From Pseudomonas sp. BP8 (GTDB lineage Bacteria; Pseudomonadota; Gammaproteobacteria; Pseudomonadales; Pseudomonadaceae), in contig NZ_JAGINK010000001.1 of assembly GCF_017875955.1 (NCBI RefSeq), forward strand, positions 3,874,501 through 3,938,500: a stretch of 64,000 nt of DNA, written 5' to 3'. The position numbers and the translations under genes were made by a program. Below, piece by piece: positions 58,613 through 64,000 of the stretch. The number at the start of each line of letters is the position of its first letter. The stretch's first letter is position 1. The notes under the pieces were generated by a model. It was not told where the DNA came from. It saw only the letters and a program-made list of their open reading frames with translations, and ran no database searches.

Positions 58613-59395
58613 ATGACCGCCACGCTCAGCCTCGCCAGCATCATCCCTGAACCCGACCCGCGCCCGGTGCTGATCCGCATCGAGGGCCTGAACAAGCACT
58701 ACGGTGCCTTCCATGTATTGCGCGATATCGACCTGCAGGTGCGCGAAGGTGAACGGATCGTGCTCTGCGGCCCCTCCGGGTCGGGCAAGTCGACCTTGAT
58801 CCGCTGCATCAATCGTCTGGAAGTCGCCGAACAGGGTACGGTCAAGGTGGCTGGGGTCGACTTGGCCAGCAATCAGCGCCAAGCGGCGCAGATCCGCAGT
58901 GAGATCGGCATGGTATTCCAGCACTTCAACCTGTTCCCGCACATGAGCGTGCTCGACAACTGCCTGCTCGCGCCCACCAGCGTGCGCGGGCTGTCGCGCA
59001 AGGATGCCGAGGAGCGGGCGCGGATGTACCTGAGCAAGGTCGGCATCGAGAGCCAGGCGCTCAAATACCCCAGCCAACTCTCCGGCGGCCAACAGCAGCG
59101 CGTGGCTATCGCCCGGGCACTGTGCATGAAGCCGCGGATCATGCTGTTCGACGAGCCCACCTCGGCGCTGGATCCGGAAATGGTCGCCGAAGTGCTGGAT
59201 GTCCTGGTGAAGCTGGCAGATACCGGCATGACCATGCTCTGCGTGACCCATGAAATGGGCTTTGCCCGGCAGGTCGCGGAGCGTGTGCTGTTTCTTGAAG
59301 GTGGGCAGATCATCGAGGACAGCCCACCGCAGGTGTTCTTTGGCCAACCGCAGACGGCTCGGGCGCAGGCCTTCCTGAAGCAGATCCTGCATTGA
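58613..59395 (+). CDS. Amino acid ABC transporter ATPase
   Basis: This 260-residue HisP/GlnQ-type ABC ATPase has Walker A 'GPSGSGKST' (53-61), Q-loop 'VFQHFNLFPHMSV', signature 'LSGGQQQRVAIARAL' and Walker B 'IMLFDEPTSALDPE'. The H-loop is 'VTHEMGFAR'. It is separated from its permeases by amaD, an insertion shared with P. putida as I recall. GGGAGA lies upstream of ATG 58613; the longer frame from 58493 is rejected. Powers import of the substrate bound by the 55045 protein. Confidence 0.93.
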   Translation: MTATLSLASIIPEPDPRPVLIRIEGLNKHYGAFHVLRDIDLQVREGERIVLCGPSGSGKSTLIRCINRLEVAEQGTVKVAGVDLASNQRQAAQIRSEIGMVFQHFNLFPHMSVLDNCLLAPTSVRGLSRKDAEERARMYLSKVGIESQALKYPSQLSGGQQQRVAIARALCMKPRIMLFDEPTSALDPEMVAEVLDVLVKLADTGMTMLCVTHEMGFARQVAERVLFLEGGQIIEDSPPQVFFGQPQTARAQAFLKQILH

Positions 59396-59781
59396 TGCAG
59401 ACAGTGCTGGCCTCTTCGCGGGGCAAGCCCGCTCCTAAAGGATTTGTGAGCATCTTGCCCGGTGAACAGGCCCTTACTGTCTAAAAACGCCCGGATCATT
59501 GCGCCGCTGCAATGATCCAACTGCATCGTTAAATATATTTACCAAATCCCCTGCCAAACCCTTGCCAGCCAAGGCCCCGCCGCCCTACACCGCCCCAAAA
59601 CAGGCATTTAACCGTGTGCCACTCGTTTGACATATTAAACGGCTCTGGCAAGCTATGAGTAAGCCCCGACCGGCATCGTCTCCCCTGCGAGCCGGCAGTG
59701 CTCGGAGCCCCAGGTCGCATACAAGGCCAAGGCCGTGCGCCTGCACAACAACGACAGGAAGCACCTGTCCCAAGGTGACAT
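59396..59781. other. Intergenic region with REP and AT-rich promoter segment
   Basis: 386 bp without a gene. A single REP (about 59405-59440) follows the ATPase gene. An AT-rich stretch (59525-59545) and CGTTTGACATATTAAACG-like sequence near 59625-59640, with TTGACA, may form the promoter of the next gene. Confidence 0.5.
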
Positions 59782-60594
59782 ATGTCCAACAGCAACATTG
59801 GCAACAAGCAACCTTCCCTGCGCAAACCCGTCGTCCTGATGACCATGGGCAGTCAAGAGCGCAAAGGCCATGACTATCAGGTCATGACCCACAAATACAT
59901 CACCCCCCTGGTCGACTTCGCAGACTGCATGCCAGTCCTGGTGCCCACCTGCTGTGGCACCGAAGACCTCGAGCGCTACCTCGACCTGGCTGACGGCGTC
60001 TACCTGACCGGCGCGGGCAGCAACATCGACCCGGCCCTCTACGGCCAGGACAACGAGACCCCTGGCAAGGCCCAGGACAAACAGCGCGACCTGTTCGATA
60101 TCCCTCTGGTGCAACTGGCCCTCGCCCGCGGCCTGCCGATTTTCGGTATTTGCCGCGGCATGCAAGAGATCAACGTGGCGCTGGGTGGCGACATCTACCA
60201 GAAGGTCTACGCCGAGCCGGGCTTCAACGATCACCGGGAAAACCCGGAAGACCCGGTCGACGTGCAATACGCTCAGGTCCATAACGTGACGATCAAGCCG
60301 GGCAGCTGGCTGCGTGACGCGTTGGGTACCGACCAGATTCGCGTCAACTCGTTGCATGGCCAGGGCCTGCGCAACCTCGGTGAAGGCCTCGAGCCGATCG
60401 CCGTGGCCGAAGACGGCCTGGTCGAGGCAATCCACGGGCCGAGTATCTCGCCCTTCCTGTTTGCCGTGCAATGGCACCCCGAATGGCAAGCGGCGCAAAA
60501 CCCGGATTCGATCAAGATGTTCAAGGCCTTTGGCGACGCCTGCCGCGCCCAGGTCCGCAAGGCCCAGGTCAGCAAACGCCATCAGGCGGCCTGA
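59782..60594 (+). CDS. Peptidase C26 / gamma-glutamyl-GABA hydrolase-like
   Basis: This 270-residue class I glutamine amidotransferase-fold protein has nucleophile Cys124 in 'PIFGICRGMQEINVALGG' and His232/Glu234 in 'AVQWHPEW', with a complete catalytic triad. 'GVYLTGAGSNIDPALYG' is typical of the PuuD group, which hydrolyses gamma-glutamyl-gamma-aminobutyrate in polyamine breakdown. No puu genes are seen here, so the substrate is probably a different gamma-glutamyl amide. AAGGTGA lies 5 nt before the ATG. Between the lysine transporter and kdgD. Confidence 0.85.
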   Translation: MSNSNIGNKQPSLRKPVVLMTMGSQERKGHDYQVMTHKYITPLVDFADCMPVLVPTCCGTEDLERYLDLADGVYLTGAGSNIDPALYGQDNETPGKAQDKQRDLFDIPLVQLALARGLPIFGICRGMQEINVALGGDIYQKVYAEPGFNDHRENPEDPVDVQYAQVHNVTIKPGSWLRDALGTDQIRVNSLHGQGLRNLGEGLEPIAVAEDGLVEAIHGPSISPFLFAVQWHPEWQAAQNPDSIKMFKAFGDACRAQVRKAQVSKRHQAA

Positions 60595-60621
60595 CACTAC
60601 GCTTCGTTAGTTTTGATCGCG

Positions 60622-60640
60622 GGGCGGCGCAAGGCCGCCC
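60622..60640 (+). terminator. Hairpin after the C26 peptidase gene
   Basis: A perfect 7-bp stem GGGCGGC-GCAAG-GCCGCCC, 27 nt after the stop, without a T-run. A second hairpin CGACGACTG/CAGTCGTCG lies at 60748-60773, and the DNA between the two holds nothing else. Confidence 0.45.
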
Positions 60641-60812
60641 TCGCTTCTGCGGTCACCCTCTGCTGGTCCCAGAACACTTCCCGTAGCAACGGGTGGCGAG
60701 CTTGTGCCTGTCCCTGCGATCTTTTTTACCCCTCCCACCAAGACATACGACGACTGACTCCCTCCAGTCGTCGCCCCCCCTATTACCATCAGTTTCACGC
60801 TGGCGAAACCGG

Positions 60813-60893
60813 CCTCTGCGCGGGGCAAGCCCGCCCCTACAGGGGCCTTAAGAACGCCGCCACCCCTGTAGGAGCGGGCTTGCCCCGCGAAGA
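60813..60893. repeat. Inverted REP pair
   Basis: Two REP cores in opposite orientation, about 22 bp apart, between the C26 peptidase and kdgD genes. Confidence 0.85.
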
Positions 60894-60958
60894 CGTCAGC
60901 CCACCCAACACCCCCTTCAGCCCCAATCCAATAAAAAAAATGCACCAGGGGGCTAGTC

Positions 60959-60977
60959 ATCGTACAAGTTGTACGAT
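60959..60977. promoter_or_regulatory. Perfect palindrome ATCGTACAAGTTGTACGAT, GntR-like operator
   Basis: Nine-base arms around one central base, 56 nt before the kdgD ATG. The TTGTACNA-type half-sites are like those bound by FadR-subgroup GntR regulators, which commonly control glucarate/galactarate genes. The regulator is not in the window. The palindrome could overlap the promoter. Confidence 0.75.
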
Positions 60978-61033
60978 AACTTACCTCTCACATTGATTCT
61001 CCACCCAAAAAGCGCCATAGGATGCCAATAACA

Positions 61034-61945
61034 ATGAATCCACTTGAACTGCAATCCATCCTCTCCCACGGCCTGCTGTCGTTCCCAGTGACCGACTTCA
61101 ATGCCCAGGGCGACTTCAACCAGGCCGGCTACATCAAGCGTCTGGAATGGCTCGCACCCTATGGCGCCACTGCCCTGTTCGCTGCCGGCGGTACCGGTGA
61201 ATTCTTCTCCCTGGCTGCCAGCGAATACAGCCAAGTGATCAAGACCGCAGTCGACACCTGCGAGCATTCGGTGCCAATCCTCGCTGGCGTCGGTGGTTCT
61301 ACCCGCCAGGCCATCGAATACGCTCAGGAAGCCGAGCGTCTGGGTGCCAAAGGCCTGCTGCTGCTGCCGCACTACCTGACCGAAGCCAGCCAGGACGGCG
61401 TTGCCGCCCACGTTGAAGCCGTGTGCAAATCGGTCAAGATCGGCGTTGTGGTCTACAACCGTAACGTCTGCCGCCTGACCGCTCCGTTGCTCGAGCGTCT
61501 GGCCGAACGCTGCCCGAACCTGATCGGTTACAAAGATGGCCTGGGTGACATCGAACTGATGGTGTCGATCCGTCGCCGCCTGGGCGATCGCTTCAGCTAC
61601 CTGGGTGGCCTGCCAACCGCCGAAGTGTATGCTGCTGCTTACAAAGCCCTGGGTGTGCCGGTCTACTCCTCGGCGGTGTTCAACTTCGTGCCGAAGACTG
61701 CGATGGACTTCTACCACGCCATCGCCCGTGAAGATCACGCCACCGTCAACAAGCTGATCGACGATTTCTTCCTGCCGTACCTGGACATCCGTAACCGCAA
61801 ATCCGGCTACGCCGTGAGCATCGTCAAGGCTGGCGCCAAGATCGCCGGTTACGACGCAGGCCCAGTGCGCACGCCGCTGACCGACCTGACCGGCGAAGAG
61901 TACGAAATGCTCGCCGCCCTGATGGACAAGATGGGCCCGCAATAA
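61034..61945 (+). CDS. kdgD: 5-dehydro-4-deoxyglucarate dehydratase
   Basis: This 303-residue class I (DapA-fold) enzyme has Schiff-base Lys167 in 'LIGYKDGLGD', Tyr141 in 'VVVYNRNV' and 'GGTGEFFSL' near residue 50. It removes water and CO2 from 5-keto-4-deoxyglucarate to give alpha-ketoglutarate semialdehyde in oxidative glucarate and galactarate breakdown. ATG 61034 (MNPLEL, as in relatives) is preferred to the ATG at 61022. First gene after the GntR-like palindrome, probably leading the operon with the transporter and garD. Confidence 0.93.
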   Translation: MNPLELQSILSHGLLSFPVTDFNAQGDFNQAGYIKRLEWLAPYGATALFAAGGTGEFFSLAASEYSQVIKTAVDTCEHSVPILAGVGGSTRQAIEYAQEAERLGAKGLLLLPHYLTEASQDGVAAHVEAVCKSVKIGVVVYNRNVCRLTAPLLERLAERCPNLIGYKDGLGDIELMVSIRRRLGDRFSYLGGLPTAEVYAAAYKALGVPVYSSAVFNFVPKTAMDFYHAIAREDHATVNKLIDDFFLPYLDIRNRKSGYAVSIVKAGAKIAGYDAGPVRTPLTDLTGEEYEMLAALMDKMGPQ

Positions 61946-61973
61946 GCGACCCTGCGGCCTGCCAAAGCCGCGA

Positions 61974-62002
61974 ACCGGAGCCGGGGATACCCTGGCTCCG
62001 GT
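61974..62002 (+). other. Intercistronic hairpin kdgD / transporter
   Basis: A perfect 9-bp stem ACCGGAGCC/GGCTCCGGT with an 11-nt loop and no T-run. Likely a stabilising or partial termination structure between co-transcribed genes. Confidence 0.55.
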
Positions 62003-62048
62003 CACAACTCGTTAGCCCGCACAAAAATAATTAGTGGGAGTACCCAGC

Positions 62049-63416
62049 ATGCAAGCGACTAAAAAAACGCATGTACGCTACCTGATCCTGTTCATGCTGT
62101 TCCTGGTGACCACGATCAACTATGCAGACCGCGCCACCATCGCCATCGCAGGCTCCAGCCTGCAGAAAGACCTAGGCATTGACGCCGTAACCCTCGGTTA
62201 TATCTTCTCTGCCTTTGGATGGGCTTATGTGGCAGGTCAGATCCCTGGCGGCTGGCTGCTCGACCGATTCGGTTCCAAGAACGTCTACGCGTTCAGTATT
62301 TTCACCTGGTCACTGTTCACCCTGTTGCAAGGTTTTGTCGGTGGCATGCCTGTAGCCTGGGCAGTGGTTACCCTGTTCACCCTGCGCTTCCTGGTCGGTT
62401 TCGCCGAAGCACCTTCGTTCCCGGGCAATGCCCGCATCGTCGCGGCCTGGTTCCCGACAGCGGAACGCGGTACGGCCTCGGCGATCTTCAACTCGGCGCA
62501 ATATTTCGCCACCGCGCTGTTCGCCCCGATCATGGGCTGGATCGTGTTCAGCTTCGGCTGGGAGCACGTCTTCGTCGTGATGGGCGTGCTCGGCATCGTG
62601 TTCTCCATGGTCTGGTTGAAGACCATCTACAACCCGCGTCAGCACCCTCGAATCAGCCCGGCCGAGCTTGAGCACATCGAGCAGAATGGCGGCCTGGTCG
62701 ACATGGACCAGAAGCGTGGCAACGATGGCCCGAAATGGGGCTACGTCAAGCAACTGCTGACCAGCCGCATGCTCCTGGGCGTGTACCTGGGCCAGTACTG
62801 CATCAACGCCATCACCTACTTCTTCCTGACCTGGTTCCCCGTGTACCTGGTGCAGGAACGTGGGATGACCATCCTCAAGGCAGGCATCATCGCCTCGTTG
62901 CCGGCAATCTGCGGCTTCATTGGCGGCGTGCTCGGCGGGGTCCTGTCGGACTGGCTGCTGCGCCGTGGCCACTCGCTGACCTTCTCGCGCAAGCTGCCGA
63001 TTGTCTGCGGTCTGATGCTGTCGACCACCATGGTCTTCTGCAACTACGTCGACGCGGAATGGATGGTGGTCGGCTTCATGACCCTGGCATTCTTCGGCAA
63101 AGGCATCGGCGCACTGGGCTGGGCCGTGGTTGCGGACACCTCGCCCAAGCAGATCGCTGGCCTTTCGGGTGGGCTGTTCAACACCTTCGGCAACATCGCC
63201 TCGATCACCACGCCAATCGTCATCGGCTACATCATCAGCGCCACCGGCTCGTTCAAATGGGCCCTGGTGTATGTCGGCGCCAATGCTCTGGTGGCGGTGT
63301 TCAGCTACCTGGTGATCGTCGGTCCGATCAAACGGATCGAGCTACGCGACGTGCCCAACGATGAACCCGCTCCGACGCCGCCTGCCAGCAACGAACTGGC
63401 AAGCGCACGCCACTGA
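62049..63416 (+). CDS. gudP: Glucarate/galactarate MFS transporter GudP/GarP-like
   Basis: This 455-residue MFS permease of the anion:cation symporter group has twelve helices, 'FLVTTINYADRATIAIAG' in TM1 (about 15-32) and 'RFLVGFAEAPSFPGNARIV' in TM4 typical of GudP/GarP. 'DMDQKRGNDGPKWGYVKQLL' lies in the central loop. The glucarate/galactarate substrate fits kdgD and garD on either side. ATG 62049 follows GGGAGT at about 9 nt. The C-terminus is a Pro/Asn-rich tail. Confidence 0.87.
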   Translation: MQATKKTHVRYLILFMLFLVTTINYADRATIAIAGSSLQKDLGIDAVTLGYIFSAFGWAYVAGQIPGGWLLDRFGSKNVYAFSIFTWSLFTLLQGFVGGMPVAWAVVTLFTLRFLVGFAEAPSFPGNARIVAAWFPTAERGTASAIFNSAQYFATALFAPIMGWIVFSFGWEHVFVVMGVLGIVFSMVWLKTIYNPRQHPRISPAELEHIEQNGGLVDMDQKRGNDGPKWGYVKQLLTSRMLLGVYLGQYCINAITYFFLTWFPVYLVQERGMTILKAGIIASLPAICGFIGGVLGGVLSDWLLRRGHSLTFSRKLPIVCGLMLSTTMVFCNYVDAEWMVVGFMTLAFFGKGIGALGWAVVADTSPKQIAGLSGGLFNTFGNIASITTPIVIGYIISATGSFKWALVYVGANALVAVFSYLVIVGPIKRIELRDVPNDEPAPTPPASNELASARH

Positions 63417-63423
63417 GTGAACA

Positions 63424-63457
63424 CGCCTGCACCTGCTGACCGAGGTGCGGGCGTTTG
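63424..63457 (+). terminator. Terminator/attenuator between gudP and garD
   Basis: An 11-bp stem, CGCCTGCACCT with AGGTGCGGGCG (one wobble pair), with an 8-nt loop then TTTGT. It would reduce transcription of garD relative to gudP. Confidence 0.65.
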
Positions 63458-63493
63458 TACAAAGCCTGATAGAACGATAAGAAGGGCCTAATC

Positions 63494-64000
63494 ATGCAGT
63501 TGATCGAACATTCCGACTCGCCCCGCTACGTCCGCCTGCACGATGACGACAACGTGGTCGTGGTGGTCAATGATGGTGGTTTGGGCGAAGGCGCCCGCTT
63601 TGCCGATGGCCTCACCTTGGTCGAGGGCGTCCCGCAGAGCCACAAGGTCGCCACCGGCGAGATCAAGCAAGGCGAGCCCGTGCGTCGCTACGGGCAGATC
63701 ATCGGCTATGCGCTGGAAGACCTGCGTAAAGGCAGTTGGGTCCAGGAAAGCCAACTGGCCATGCCCGCCGCCCCTGAGCTGGACAGCCTGCCGCGCTGTG
63801 ATGCCGTGCCAGCGCCACTTGCGCCCCTGGATGGCTTCAGTTTCGAGGGTTACCGCAACGCTGACGGCACCGTCGGCACTCGCAATATTCTCGGCATCAC
63901 CACCACCGTGCAGTGCGTGACCGGCGTGCTCAACCACGCGGTCAAGCGCATTCGTGACGAGCTGCTGCCCAAATACCCCAACGTCGACGACGTGGTCGCC
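63494..64000 (+). CDS. garD: Galactarate dehydratase GarD (partial, runs off the right edge)
   Basis: 169 residues are visible of an expected 510-520. The N-terminal SAF-like domain ('YVRLHDDDNVVVVVNDGGLG', 'HKVATGEIKQGEPVRRYG') is followed by the start of the UxaA/GarD catalytic domain ('GYRNADGTVGTRNILGI'). This architecture belongs to galactarate and altronate dehydratases. Galactarate is most likely because kdgD and the transporter are adjacent. ATG 63494 has AAGGG 8 nt upstream. Confidence 0.85.
   Translation, partial: MQLIEHSDSPRYVRLHDDDNVVVVVNDGGLGEGARFADGLTLVEGVPQSHKVATGEIKQGEPVRRYGQIIGYALEDLRKGSWVQESQLAMPAAPELDSLPRCDAVPAPLAPLDGFSFEGYRNADGTVGTRNILGITTTVQCVTGVLNHAVKRIRDELLPKYPNVDDVVA

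Noticed and set aside
57181..58695. 504-residue ORF antisense to amaD
   Set aside because: Shadow frame; amaD has clear FAD motifs and a ribosome binding site.
1..64000. tRNA, rRNA or riboswitch genes
   Set aside because: None could be recognised by eye; no gene-free stretch had a cloverleaf or known aptamer core that I could support.

Overview
The window is chromosomal DNA from a Pseudomonas, most likely of the P. putida group or a close relative. The evidence is a high-GC sequence, abundant REP elements of the 'TAGGAGCGGGCTTGCCCCGCG' type, a complete Fap functional-amyloid operon, a MuxABC-OpmB type RND pump, DUF1652, and a D-lysine/glucarate gene order that, from memory, matches P. putida KT2440. 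No rRNA, tRNA or CRISPR array was seen.

Layout. 1-2.9 kb is a decayed accessory patch: small secreted proteins (LprI-like, CigR-like), gene scraps, an orphan Imm50-type immunity gene and the C-terminal half of a tyrosine integrase that stops 32 bp before ybiT. 2.9-13.5 kb holds housekeeping genes: ABC-F ATPase YbiT, an MFS exporter, a secreted hydrolase, azoR with a divergent LysR regulator, an MmcQ/YjbR protein, a DUF1294 membrane protein, uppP, a Cache-type chemoreceptor, and a PnuC plus nicotinamide-riboside-kinase pair. 13.8-19.2 kb is fapABCDEF, with a strong terminator/attenuator after fapC; FapC has an enlarged Ser-rich linker. An LTA-synthase-like membrane sulfatase follows. 21.7-25.7 kb has a VOC protein, an unknown protein, an MHS-family permease with a large inserted loop, and an alpha/beta hydrolase whose nucleophile serine is replaced by glycine. 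25.8-30.7 kb is one 1629-residue DUF6543/LRR/NEL protein, a candidate secreted E3 ubiquitin ligase toxin. It converges on a UvrD/HelD-type helicase, followed by a pirin, a stand-alone Xer-like integrase, DUF1345, DUF1652 and a MHYT-GGDEF-EAL c-di-GMP enzyme.

38.9-47.8 kb is a four-gene RND efflux operon in which every junction is an ATGA overlap. After tpx there is 1.4 kb without a convincing gene: about 265-bp inverted arms enclosing two 270-bp direct repeats, each carrying an inverted REP pair. 50-59.4 kb is an amino acid transport and catabolism block that fits D-lysine use: an HAAAP permease, aminotransferase (AmaC/TyrB type), Delta1-piperideine-2-carboxylate reductase DpkA, an RpiR regulator, a complete polar amino acid ABC transporter and FAD-dependent AmaD. 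A C26 peptidase follows. A glucarate/galactarate block (kdgD, transporter, garD) runs off the right edge and is preceded by a perfect GntR-like palindrome.

Functions are inferred from recognisable motifs, lengths and gene order read by eye; no database search was run.
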